Shown here in pieces: positions 8,570-16,741 of a stretch of 64,000 bases of DNA. Both the position numbers and the translations under genes were made by a program. The stretch spans positions 339,001-403,000 of the forward strand of contig NZ_KE384549.1 of assembly GCF_000426645.1 (NCBI RefSeq). Reading direction: 5' to 3'. The notes beneath the pieces are model-generated. The model was not told the origin of the DNA. It searched no databases and saw only the letters and a program-made list of their open reading frames with translations. The DNA comes from Nakamurella lactea DSM 19367 (lineage in GTDB: Bacteria > Actinomycetota > Actinomycetes > Mycobacteriales > Nakamurellaceae). Within the stretch, counting starts at the first letter, position 1. Each line of letters starts with the position of its first letter.

Positions 8570-9616
8570 GTGCCCGCAGCTGTTGTTGCTGGGATCCTCG
8601 GCGTGACGCAGGCCACCACGATGTACGTCGCCGGACGCGGCGACACATCGGACCCGACCGGCGGACTGTTCACGTTCCACCGGGACGGGCCCGAGTGGGT
8701 CGGACGCAAGGTCACCGCGATCGGGCAGCTCTCCAGCCTCGCCGCTCATCCACGGCTGCCGCTGCTGTACGGAACGTCCGGAGTCGGCACTGACGGGCGG
8801 ATGCATGCCTGGCGACTGACCGGGGATGGTGCCGTGCTGATCACTGATGTCGCCAGCGGTGGCGCGGAGCCCTGTCACGTCTGTGTGCATCCCTCCGGGC
8901 GGTTGCTGATCGTGGCGAACTACACATCCGGATCACTGGCGACCTGGCGACTGGACGAGGCCGGCGAGCCGATCGGAGAGGCGGAACTGACCGTACTGAC
9001 CGGGTCGGGAAGTGGGACGGATCCGGACCGGCAGCAGGGCCCGCATCCACACCAGGTGGTGGCGCATCGCGAACGGCTCTTGGTTCCCGACCTTGGTTCC
9101 GATCTGATCCGTCAGTTCCGGACGGACGGAACCAGCATCGGTGACGAGATCGATGCCCGGCCCGTCCCCGCGGGAACCGGGCCTCGGCACGCCGCGATCG
9201 CTGACGACGGCACCGTGGTCGTCAGTGGCGAACTGGCGCAGACGGTGGTGTTCCCGTTCCGGGACGATGCTGCCCCGCTGGCCAGCACCAGGTTGGCATC
9301 CGTCGCCAGGTCGCGGCCTCCGCGCAACTATCCCGGCGATCTGACGGTCCGCGGTGGGGTGGGCTACCTGGCGAATCGTGGCCACGACACCATCGGCGTC
9401 TTCTCGCTGGGCGAACGGCCTCGACTGGTGGCCGAGGTCGACTCCGGAGTGCAATGGCCGCAACACCTTCTGATCGCCGACGACCAGTTGTTCATCGCCG
9501 GCTGGGACAGCTCGCAGGTGGTGTCGCTGCCGCTCGACGACGCCGGCATCCCCGGTGCCGCCCAGGTGCGCTTCAACTGTCCCGGTGCCGCGTGGCTGGT
9601 AACGAGCCGATCCTGA
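8570..9616 (+). CDS. Beta-propeller lactonase family protein (YbhE/6-phosphogluconolactonase-like)
   Basis: 348 residues if the GTG at 8570 is used (GGGAAG 6 nt upstream); an in-frame GTG at 8603 (VTQATTMYV) is an equally possible start and gives 337 residues. The repeat-like strands (YVAGRGD, PCHVCVHPSGRLLIVANYTSGS, GPHPHQVVAH, GTGPRHAAI, WPQHLLIADDQLFIAGW) match the seven-bladed lactonase family, whose members open sugar lactones or have unassigned roles in cell-surface sugar metabolism. The position divergent from an importer operon ending in a sugar-type dehydrogenase would fit a dehydrogenase-then-lactonase pathway. The specific lactone is not known. Confidence 0.85.
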   Translation: MPAAVVAGILGVTQATTMYVAGRGDTSDPTGGLFTFHRDGPEWVGRKVTAIGQLSSLAAHPRLPLLYGTSGVGTDGRMHAWRLTGDGAVLITDVASGGAEPCHVCVHPSGRLLIVANYTSGSLATWRLDEAGEPIGEAELTVLTGSGSGTDPDRQQGPHPHQVVAHRERLLVPDLGSDLIRQFRTDGTSIGDEIDARPVPAGTGPRHAAIADDGTVVVSGELAQTVVFPFRDDAAPLASTRLASVARSRPPRNYPGDLTVRGGVGYLANRGHDTIGVFSLGERPRLVAEVDSGVQWPQHLLIADDQLFIAGWDSSQVVSLPLDDAGIPGAAQVRFNCPGAAWLVTSRS

Positions 9617-9746
9617 GATGACGCAACTCGGCGCTGCCGGTCGCTGACAACCTCTCGGCGGCCGACCGCGGCTAGGGTGAGCAGAGAGCCCGACCGATCC
9701 CCACCGCAACGGAAACGTATCGGACGTGGCGGAGCCGGAGGATTCG

Positions 9747-10205
9747 ATGAGCAACAAGGACGAATCGACGTTCGGGGTGATGTCCCCGTCGGAATGCCAC
9801 CAACTTCTGGGGGCCGGCACGATCGGCCGGATCGGTGTGGTTGTCGACGGATACCCGCTGATCATCCCGCTGAACTACGCGATGGACGGCGAGACGGTCG
9901 TCGTCCGCACCGAACCCGGCACGGTGGTGGCCCGGGCCGACCAGACAAGAGTCTCGTTTCAGATCGACGGGTTCGATCCGGCGGACAGGTCCGGCTGGAG
10001 CGTGCTGATGCGCGGCCGGGCGCAGGCTTTGACGGTCGAGGACCGCGACGAACTGATCGAGCGGACCCGGGCGACCGGAGTGACGCCGTGGGCGCCCGGC
10101 GACCGCTCGCTCTGGATTCGCATCGAACCGGCAGACCTCAGCGGCCGCCGCATCAAGCCTGGCGACGACCTGCAATGGAGCCTCGGTTACGCCGCCTACA
10201 TGTAG
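9747..10205 (+). CDS. Pyridoxamine 5'-phosphate oxidase-like flavin/F420-type protein
   Basis: 152 residues from ATG 9747, chosen because GGAGG (9737-9741) lies 5 nt upstream; an in-frame start at 9726 lacks this. The pattern LGAGTIGRIGVVVDGYPLIIPLNYAMDGETVVVRTEPGT matches the split beta-barrel family of PNPOx-like proteins, which bind FMN or F420, and in mycobacteria include short stand-alone reductases. The C-terminal WIRIEPADLSGRRI is also typical. Substrate is unknown. It stands alone between the lactonase and the DUF4157 gene. Confidence 0.85.
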   Translation: MSNKDESTFGVMSPSECHQLLGAGTIGRIGVVVDGYPLIIPLNYAMDGETVVVRTEPGTVVARADQTRVSFQIDGFDPADRSGWSVLMRGRAQALTVEDRDELIERTRATGVTPWAPGDRSLWIRIEPADLSGRRIKPGDDLQWSLGYAAYM

Positions 10206-10332
10206 TAGTGGTGGGGAGAGGTTCCGGACCGCGAACTGCGCGACATGCCGTTCGAGTGACGGGGATTGCGATCCGAGCGGCGGCGGCAGTAGCGTTCCGA
10301 CAGGATCCTGACCTCGAGAATTGCGGCACCCA

Positions 10333-13275
10333 ATGGCTGACTACGCAGCGGCAGAACCCCGCCGGGACGTGCGAGCGCATGAAGGAGGCGTGGCGGCCAC
10401 CCCGACGGGGCAACGTCCGGTGGCCCCGGTCCAGGACGGCTGGGCGGCAGCGCCCGGAGGGACCTCGCGCCAGTCCGCGATCGATCCGGTGATCCGCCGA
10501 GCGGATGCCGAATCCGATCCGCTGGGCGGCGGCCCGGCGCCGAGCGGGGTGGCCGAGGCGTTGCGCCGACGGCGCGGCGCCGGCGAGCCGCTGTCGCCGA
10601 CCATCGCGGCCGGATTCGGCGCGGCATTGTCGTCAGACCTGAGCGCGGTACGTATTCACGCCGACGGTGAGGCGGACTCGCTGACCCGCGCCGTCCAGGC
10701 AACGGCGTTCGCCCACGGCGCGGACATCTACTTCCGGGCCGGTGCCTATGCGCCGCAGGCCGATCGCGGTCAACGGCTGTTGGCGCACGAACTCTCGCAC
10801 GTCGTACAGGCACGCGGCGGGCCAGCAGGTGCCGCGTCGGTCACCGTCGGCCGGGCCGACGACCCGGCCGAGGCGGAGGCCGACCGGTCGGCAGATCGGG
10901 TGATGAAGCAATTGCGGCGTTCGGCGATGGCCGGGAGTGCCAACGTGGCAGCGGATCGGCCCGAGCGGCCTGCCCATCCGGCCGGCCTGCTCATCCGGCG
11001 CGGGAAGGGCGACAAGGGCGACCAGACGGGCACCGGTAAGACCGGCAAGGAAGGCGAGAGCGGAAAGGACGGCGGGACCAACAAGGACGGCGAGAAGGCC
11101 GAGGGCAGCACCAGCACGGTCGAGAGCAAGCCCGTCCCGGAGATGACCTCCGTCGAATACGAGAGGCACCTGGCAACGGGCTCGACGTTGAGCCAGGACG
11201 GCGTCTATCTGGTGGACCTGTCCCGGTTGCCGTCGGGCATGCAGGCGTTCATCGGCCGGGTGCAGGGCCTGCTGACCGAACTCGAAGCGACGCTGGCCAC
11301 CGACCGGACGCTGCCCACCGAGCAACGGCTGCGGGACAAGATCAAAACCGGTGCGCGGTCGTGGCATCAGGACAGTGGCGGGAAGGTTCCCGACACCTCC
11401 GCGGTGGCCGGTGACAACCTGCGGGTGCCGTTCTTCGAGCGGTTCCTGGCCAACGCGGACAAGCCGTTGCCGAACAAACAGGCAAAGAAGAACGTCAAGG
11501 GAATCGACCGGCCGCTGCGTGAGTACACGGCGATGGGGTGGAAGGAGGCAGAGCAGAACGGACGCCTGATCTATGACCCGATCGGCGATGTGTTCTACCT
11601 GACCTGTCGGCATTATCTGGACGAACACTTCTTCCGCATTATCGCCCCGCGTCCGGGTGTGCCGGTGTTGGGCGGCACCGTTCCGGCGATGAATGTCGAT
11701 GAGCTGACATTGTTGCTGTTCAAGGCCTGGGAGGACATTGCCGCCGAGCTGGCCGATATGAACGAGATGCTCGACGCGTCGGTGCAGCCGGCCGATCCGA
11801 CCGGGGCGAAGCTGGCCGCGGCCCAGGCCACGCAGTCGAAACTGGGAGCAGACGCGCGGTCGTGCGTCCGCGAGCTGTTCCTGGCCCGGGCCGCCTATCG
11901 TGATGCGGTGGCCAGGGCCAAGGCGCGCCGAGCCGACCTGTTGGTGAAGAAGGCCGCGGCCGACAAGCTCGCCGTCAAGATGGCGGCCAAGCTGCACAAG
12001 GAGCCGAAGCTGGCTGACGAGGTGCCGGAGCGCGTCTGGGAGGAATTCCGGTGGCACGGCGGCATTTTCGTCGTGGATACGCTGGATCAATACATCGGAT
12101 ACTACGATCGCACCGGCGCGGAACGCACCGACCCGTATCCGGCCGACACCACCATCGGCCAGTTGGCTGGTCTGTTCCGCACCTGCATCGCCTCCGACGA
12201 CGTGGTCGCCGACGCCGGCACAGCGATCATGCTGGCCGGCCTGGTCGCCGAGCCCAACCGGCACCCGACGGCGGCCCTGGAGGCATTGTTCGCCGTCACC
12301 CAGTTCTCCCCGTTCCGTTCGTCCACCAGCGCTTTCAAGGGAAGCGCCCTCCCGATGACGACCGGTGGCACCATCGGCAGCGGCGGTGTGCCGACCGAGG
12401 TCATGTACCACGAGGCGGGCACGGCGCTGGCAGTGGTGACGAAGCTGATCGGGACCACGCTGCCCAAGCTTGCCGAAAGCACGGCCGGGAAGACCCCTGA
12501 GCAGACCCTGCAGGCGCTGAAGCGCATCATCTACCTCGCGCTCGCCGATCAGGAGACCCGTGACAAGGCGAAAGCGGCCCGACAGAAGGCGAATGCCAGC
12601 AAGAAGAAGACTTCCAAGCCGGGCAGTGACTCCGGCTCCGGGCCGGTCGGTGAGGCGACCGATGCACCGTCAGAGCCGAAGATCGATCCGACGCAGCCGC
12701 CGTCCGGCGAGGCGCTGCCGTCCCAGTCGATCGTCAATCCGGTGATGTCGGTGAAATCCACAAAGTCTCGGCCGACCGGTACGTCGGAGTCGGACGTCTC
12801 GGACACCCCGGGGTTGCTCGACCAGTCCGAGAAGAGCGGCGGGAAGAACACGCAGTCGGGTAAGTTCGGCGGCTCGGCTTCGCGGTCGAAGTCTTCGGCG
12901 GACGGCGAGTGGGAGGACTGGAGCCACCTGAAGAAGGACCCGTCCAGCGCGCCATCCAATCCGTATCCGGCCTCGGGCATCGAGAAGTTCGCCGGCCAGG
13001 TCCTGGCGTTGGATTACCTGCGCGACTGGGTGAAGCAGATCGTCGAGGCGCTCAAGGACAAGAACGGCGACCACGCGCTGGCCGCGCAGCATCGTGAGAT
13101 GCTGCTGTCCCACCTCAGCTGGCAGATCGCCGAGTTGGAGCCGGATCCGGGCAACCGCTCCGACTTCGTCAAGGACGGCAAGCCGCGGATGGACTACAAC
13201 GGCAACCGGGATGCTTTCGAGAGCTGGTTGCTGCTCATCGAACTGGTGGATCTACCGCGGCCAGAACGGGTCTGA
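10333..13275 (+). CDS. Large DUF4157 (eCIS core) domain protein, orphan
   Basis: About 980 residues from ATG 10333; no convincing ribosome site, and a TTG at 10321 is in frame. Residues near 80-170 form a DUF4157 domain: LSPTIAAGFGAALSSDLSAVRIH, a YAPQADRGQRLLAHE run and the zincin-like motif HELSHVVQ at residues 152-159. DUF4157 domains are frequent in proteins linked to extracellular contractile injection systems and in large secreted or toxin-like proteins. A Gly/Lys/Glu-rich linker (about 225-260) and a Lys/Ser-rich low-complexity region (about 750-870) separate further domains that I do not recognise. No injection-system structural genes lie in this window. The 3' end overlaps the convergent oxidoreductase gene by 41 bp. 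Confidence 0.8.
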   Translation: MADYAAAEPRRDVRAHEGGVAATPTGQRPVAPVQDGWAAAPGGTSRQSAIDPVIRRADAESDPLGGGPAPSGVAEALRRRRGAGEPLSPTIAAGFGAALSSDLSAVRIHADGEADSLTRAVQATAFAHGADIYFRAGAYAPQADRGQRLLAHELSHVVQARGGPAGAASVTVGRADDPAEAEADRSADRVMKQLRRSAMAGSANVAADRPERPAHPAGLLIRRGKGDKGDQTGTGKTGKEGESGKDGGTNKDGEKAEGSTSTVESKPVPEMTSVEYERHLATGSTLSQDGVYLVDLSRLPSGMQAFIGRVQGLLTELEATLATDRTLPTEQRLRDKIKTGARSWHQDSGGKVPDTSAVAGDNLRVPFFERFLANADKPLPNKQAKKNVKGIDRPLREYTAMGWKEAEQNGRLIYDPIGDVFYLTCRHYLDEHFFRIIAPRPGVPVLGGTVPAMNVDELTLLLFKAWEDIAAELADMNEMLDASVQPADPTGAKLAAAQATQSKLGADARSCVRELFLARAAYRDAVARAKARRADLLVKKAAADKLAVKMAAKLHKEPKLADEVPERVWEEFRWHGGIFVVDTLDQYIGYYDRTGAERTDPYPADTTIGQLAGLFRTCIASDDVVADAGTAIMLAGLVAEPNRHPTAALEALFAVTQFSPFRSSTSAFKGSALPMTTGGTIGSGGVPTEVMYHEAGTALAVVTKLIGTTLPKLAESTAGKTPEQTLQALKRIIYLALADQETRDKAKAARQKANASKKKTSKPGSDSGSGPVGEATDAPSEPKIDPTQPPSGEALPSQSIVNPVMSVKSTKSRPTGTSESDVSDTPGLLDQSEKSGGKNTQSGKFGGSASRSKSSADGEWEDWSHLKKDPSSAPSNPYPASGIEKFAGQVLALDYLRDWVKQIVEALKDKNGDHALAAQHREMLLSHLSWQIAELEPDPGNRSDFVKDGKPRMDYNGNRDAFESWLLLIELVDLPRPERV

Positions 13276-14446
13276 CGGTCAGCTCATGGCTCAGCGGCCG
13301 ACGCCGCCGCGGGATCACCGGCCCTGGATGACGGAACAGCAACTTCGCTCCGTTGAGCGTCGCGTTCTTGTAGAGGATCGCCTTCCGTCCGGTGAGGATC
13401 CGATCGACAGGGAATCCGTTGGCATCCATGAACTGCACCAACCCGTGACGTCGGCCGAGGCTGATGCACTCATGGATGTACCGGTAGCGGAACGGCTTCG
13501 GCGGTCGGCCGGTGAGCTTGGCGACGATGGCGTTGGAGGCCGGCAGGCCGGTGAAGCCCCCGGTGCGGCACCCCATCGCCAGCTGCTCGCCCCACGGCCC
13601 AGCGACGGCGGCGGCGTCGCCGATGACGAAGATGTCAGGATGCGAGACGGACGCGAACGTCTCGTCGACCACCGCGCGGCCGTCGTCGTGCACCGTCAGC
13701 CCGGACTCGCGGGCCAGCGTCGGCACGGTGAATCCGCCGGCCCAGACCCCGATGTCGAACGGCACCGAACGGTGCCCCGCTAGCACCCAGCGCCCGGCTT
13801 CGGCGTGCTCGACGGTCGCGTGCTCGACCACCGTCACGTCCAGGCGGGCGAACACGTCGGCCAGGTAGCCGCGCGCCTGCGCGGACAGCCAGCCGCCCGC
13901 GACCCCGCGGGTCACCAGCTTGGTGCGCACACCCGGGTAGCTCTCGGCGATCTCGGCGACGGTCTCGATTCCGGTCAGCCCGCCGCCGGCGACCGCGACG
14001 CTGCCGCCGTGCCGGGCCAGCCGCGTCAGCCGCGCCCGCAGGTCGAGGGCCGCGGCCACCCCGGTCAGGCCGATGCAGTGCTCGGCGACGCCGGGCACCG
14101 TGCTCAGTTCGATGTTGCTGCCCAGTGCATAGACCAGCGTGTCGTAGCCGACGGTGTGCCGTCGCCCCGACGGATCGGTGGTGTGCAGCAGTCGGGCGGC
14201 CGGATCGATGCCGGTGACGGACGCCACGAGCAGCAGAACGTTGCTGCGGTCCAGATAGTCGACCAGCGGGGTGTGCGCGATTGGTTGGCCGACGGCCAGC
14301 TGATGCAGCCGCGGCCGCTCGACGAAGTCGGCGAAGGCGCTCACCAGGGTGACGGTCACCTGCTCGTGCCGCAGTTGCCGCGCCAGCCGCTTGACCGCGG
14401 GCAGCCCGGCATATCCCGCCCCGATCACGACGATTCGATGGGTCAT
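13235..14446 (-). CDS. NAD(P)/FAD-dependent oxidoreductase (NDH-2-like), ECF41-associated COE protein
   Basis: 403 residues from ATG 14446, preceded by an AGGAAGG ribosome site. The FAD-binding motif is VVIGAGYAGLPAVKRL at residues 5-20, the NAD-binding motif SVAVAGGGLTGIETVAEI is central, and DIFVIGDAAAVAG binds FAD near the C-terminus, as in type II NADH dehydrogenases and related quinone/disulfide-type oxidoreductases. It is divergent from an ECF41 sigma factor; such sigma factors characteristically sit next to a carboxymuconolactone decarboxylase, oxidoreductase or epimerase (COE) gene that they transcribe. A matching ECF41-type promoter lies upstream (14502-14528). It is therefore probably the main target of that sigma factor. 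Confidence 0.9.
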   Translation of the reverse strand: MTHRIVVIGAGYAGLPAVKRLARQLRHEQVTVTLVSAFADFVERPRLHQLAVGQPIAHTPLVDYLDRSNVLLLVASVTGIDPAARLLHTTDPSGRRHTVGYDTLVYALGSNIELSTVPGVAEHCIGLTGVAAALDLRARLTRLARHGGSVAVAGGGLTGIETVAEIAESYPGVRTKLVTRGVAGGWLSAQARGYLADVFARLDVTVVEHATVEHAEAGRWVLAGHRSVPFDIGVWAGGFTVPTLARESGLTVHDDGRAVVDETFASVSHPDIFVIGDAAAVAGPWGEQLAMGCRTGGFTGLPASNAIVAKLTGRPPKPFRYRYIHECISLGRRHGLVQFMDANGFPVDRILTGRKAILYKNATLNGAKLLFRHPGPVIPRRRRPLSHELTVRPVLAAVDPPVR

Positions 14447-14501
14447 GTCCTCTTCCTTCCTGGCCACTACCTGGCGTGTCAGGTAGTGCGTTAACCCTCT
14501 G

Positions 14502-14528
14502 GACGACGTGGTCGCGCCGACTGCGACA
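14502..14528 (-). promoter_or_regulatory. ECF41-type promoter TGTCGCA-N16-CGTC for the oxidoreductase gene
   Basis: Read on the minus strand, TGTCGCA (14528-14522), a 16-nt spacer (14521-14506) and CGTC (14505-14502) match the reported ECF41 consensus TGTCACA-N16-CGTC with one mismatch and exact spacing. Transcription would begin near 14494, leaving about 48 nt before ATG 14446. The ECF41 gene itself is the next gene, divergent. Confidence 0.7.
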
Positions 14529-14690
14529 CGAACCGGGGCGCCGCGATCCCTCCGACCGGATCGGCGCCGGCTGTCGCAGCCGAGGCGGCTGTCTCGTCCC
14601 GGAGGGCGACACGAGCGCCGCCGGCGCTGCGGGTGCACAGTGGTAGTTGAGCGGCGGGAGACACGCCGCTCGGGGTAGGAAAGGCGAGAG

Positions 14691-15728
14691 ATGACGGACA
14701 GCAACGGGAACGAGACGGACAGTGACACCCAGTTCGTCGCGTTGCGACCGCTGCTGTTCTCGCTCGGATACCAACTCACCGGCAGCGTCGCCGACGCCGA
14801 GGACATCGTGTCGGACGCCTATCTCCGCTTGCGGCGGGCACGGGACAACGGCACCGAGATCGGCTCGCTGAAGAACTTCCTGTCGACGGTGGTGACCCGG
14901 TTGGGTATCGACCACCTGCGCTCGGCCCGGGTCCGGCGGGAGACCTACGTCGGTCCGTGGCTGCCAGAGCCGCTGGTGGACACCGACGAGCGGCCGGAGT
15001 TCGAGCGGATCGAGCTGGCCGACACGCTGTCGATGGCCTTCCTGGTCTTGCTCGAGACGCTGACGCCGACCGAGCGGGCGGTGTTCCTGCTGCGTGAGGT
15101 GTTCGAGTTCGACTATCCGCAGATCGCCGACACGCTGGGCAAGTCCGAGACGCACTGCCGCCAATTGCTGACCAGGGCCAGGCGACACATCGACGACGGC
15201 AGGCCGCGGTTCGACGCCGACAAGCGTGAGCGAGAACTATTGGCGGACAGGTTCTTCGCCGCGGTGTCCGACGGTGAGCTGGACCCGCTGGTCGACCTGT
15301 TGGCGGCCGATGTCGTCGCCTACGGAGACGGTGGGGGCAACGGCCCGTCGCTGCCGCTGCCGGTGAACGGCCGGGCACGGGTGCTGAAGCTGCTGGCGTC
15401 GCTGGCCCGGTTCGCCGGGGAGTACGGGCTGCGATTGCGGCGGGCCCCGGTCAACGGGCAGCCGGGCGCGCTGGTCGTCGATGCCGACGGTCGACTGCTG
15501 AACGTGTTGACGATCGACATCGTCGACGGCGCGGTGCAGACCGTGCGATCCGTCGTCAACCCCGACAAGCTGCGACATCTCGGGCCGCTGATCGGTACCG
15601 AGCACCCGTTGCGCGGCGGTGGCCGGCCGTCGCCGCGCCGGCGCGGGCCGGCGGGCCGAGCGGCGCCCGAGCACACCGGGACGCACCCGACGGCGCGCCG
15701 ATCAGCGGAATCGAGAATGGACGAATAG
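14691..15728 (+). CDS. ECF41-family RNA polymerase sigma factor with SnoaL-like C-terminal domain (SigJ-like)
   Basis: 345 residues from ATG 14691 with AGGAAAGG upstream. Region 2 spans about residues 15-85 (LLFSLGYQLTGSVADAEDI), region 4 about 108-170 (LTPTERAVFLLREVFEF). The two ECF41 signatures are present: WLPEP at residues 90-94 in the linker and NPDKL at 290-294 in the C-terminal extension. In this group the fused SnoaL-like domain tunes sigma activity in place of an anti-sigma factor. The last 45 residues are an unusual Pro/Arg/Gly-rich tail beyond NPDKL. The divergent oxidoreductase gene is the expected partner. Confidence 0.92.
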   Translation: MTDSNGNETDSDTQFVALRPLLFSLGYQLTGSVADAEDIVSDAYLRLRRARDNGTEIGSLKNFLSTVVTRLGIDHLRSARVRRETYVGPWLPEPLVDTDERPEFERIELADTLSMAFLVLLETLTPTERAVFLLREVFEFDYPQIADTLGKSETHCRQLLTRARRHIDDGRPRFDADKRERELLADRFFAAVSDGELDPLVDLLAADVVAYGDGGGNGPSLPLPVNGRARVLKLLASLARFAGEYGLRLRRAPVNGQPGALVVDADGRLLNVLTIDIVDGAVQTVRSVVNPDKLRHLGPLIGTEHPLRGGGRPSPRRRGPAGRAAPEHTGTHPTARRSAESRMDE

Positions 15729-15828
15729 GACGCAGTGGAAGACGACGCCGTGGAGGATCTTGCTGCCGCGTCGGTCGGACGTCATCGGAATGTCCCATGG
15801 GTGCCGGGATCGCCGACCTCGGCAGTCC

Positions 15829-15956
15829 GGAGACCACCGAGACGTCGCAAACGCCGGGGGCGGCGGCGGTTTCCGCGACCGGAGACCACCGAGACGTCGC
15901 AAACGCCGGGGGCAGCGGCGATTTCCGCGACCGGAGACCACCGAGACGTCGCAAAC
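15829..15956. repeat. 52-bp tandem repeat, about 2.5 copies, between convergent genes
   Basis: Copies begin at 15829, 15881 and 15933, each starting GGAGACCACCGAGACGTCGC. The first two copies are complete and differ at only a few positions; the third ends after about 24 bp. Each full unit contains two G/C-rich arms around a GGGGGC core that could fold as an imperfect hairpin. It lies between the stops of the sigma factor and the convergent acetyltransferase, a usual place for transcription-ending or packing repeats. No protein-coding role is supported. Confidence 0.8.
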
Positions 15957-15973
15957 GGCCGGCAGGAGCGGTC

Positions 15974-16606
15974 TCAGCCGGTAGCGGGTCGCCGTTTGCG
16001 CAGACGGTGCTGGAGGTTCGCCTGCACCGCCGGCCACTCGGACCGCAGGATCGAATAGAGCACCGCATCGAGCAGCACTCCGTTGCGTACCCGGCGGTTG
16101 GCCCGCAGTACCCCGTCCTGCTTGGCGCCCAGCCGTTCGATCGCGGCTCGCGACTGAAAGTTGGTCCACTGGGTGCGCAGGCCGACGCATTCGCAGTCGA
16201 GTACCTCGAAGGCGTGCTGCAGCAACAACAGTTTGGACTCGGCGTTGGTGCCGGTGCCGTGCGCGGACTGCCGGTTCCAGGTGTAGCCGATCTCCAGTCG
16301 CGGCACGGCCGGGTCGATGTCGTAGTAGGTGGTCATCCCGAGCACCTGGTCGTCGGCGGCCCGGATCGCGGTGAAGGGCAGCAGTTCGCCCTTGTCCTGC
16401 AGCTGTAGCCGGCGGTCGATCTCGGCGGGCAGGGCGGCCGGCTCGGGAATCGAGGTGTACCAGCGGTCCCACATCTGCCCGTCGTTCAGGGCGTCGATCA
16501 GCCCCGGCGTGTGATCGCGGGACAGCGGCTCCAGCCGGACCAACTGCCCGGTGAGCGTGATGGGTGGCAATGGAGTGGTCATCGGCATCGGTCCAGTCCA
16601 CACCAT
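15974..16606 (-). CDS. GNAT-family N-acetyltransferase (RimJ/RimL type)
   Basis: 210 residues from ATG 16606; ATG 16588 (MPMTTPLPP) is an alternative and neither has a strong ribosome site. The start TLTGQLVRLEPLSRDHTPGL and the core ADDQVLGMTTYYDIDP ... LEIGYTWNRQSAHGTGTNAESKLLLLQHAFE fit the acetyl-CoA-binding GNAT fold of the RimJ/RimL subgroup, which acetylates N-termini of proteins or small amines. Substrate not predictable. Its 3' end abuts the 52-bp tandem repeats; it is divergent from the ArsR operon. Confidence 0.88.
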   Translation of the reverse strand: MVWTGPMPMTTPLPPITLTGQLVRLEPLSRDHTPGLIDALNDGQMWDRWYTSIPEPAALPAEIDRRLQLQDKGELLPFTAIRAADDQVLGMTTYYDIDPAVPRLEIGYTWNRQSAHGTGTNAESKLLLLQHAFEVLDCECVGLRTQWTNFQSRAAIERLGAKQDGVLRANRRVRNGVLLDAVLYSILRSEWPAVQANLQHRLRKRRPATG

Positions 16607-16670
16607 GACGGCCCGTCAGGCACGCGCGGCGGGTGTCGGTTGGCGGTGCCGCGGCGTCATCCAAGACTAT

Positions 16671-16731
16671 TCAACCGAGGGGTTGACGAGGGCCACCGAC
16701 GCGGTCTACGGTTATTCAACCGACAGGTTGA
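16671..16731 (+). promoter_or_regulatory. Two palindromic operator sites TCAACC-N4-GGTTGA
   Basis: TCAACC-GAGG-GGTTGA occupies 16671-16686 and TCAACC-GACA-GGTTGA occupies 16716-16731, centre to centre 45 bp. The downstream copy touches the ribosome site AGGAGGAG of the ArsR gene at 16742. Both are 6-bp perfect inverted repeats with 4-bp spacers, the size expected for an ArsR dimer. Autorepression of the ArsR/SRPBCC operon by the ArsR protein is the simplest reading. Confidence 0.65.
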
Positions 16732-16741
16732 GGAGGAGCCG

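Noticed and set aside
10633-12411. Long antisense open frame opposite the DUF4157 gene
   Set aside because: It is a by-product of third-position GC bias; the product is His/Arg/Gln-rich, shows no family motif and has no ribosome site. The plus strand carries the recognised DUF4157 motif.
15829-15956. CRISPR array
   Set aside because: The 52-bp units are contiguous, with no unique spacers, only 2.5 copies and no cas genes nearby.
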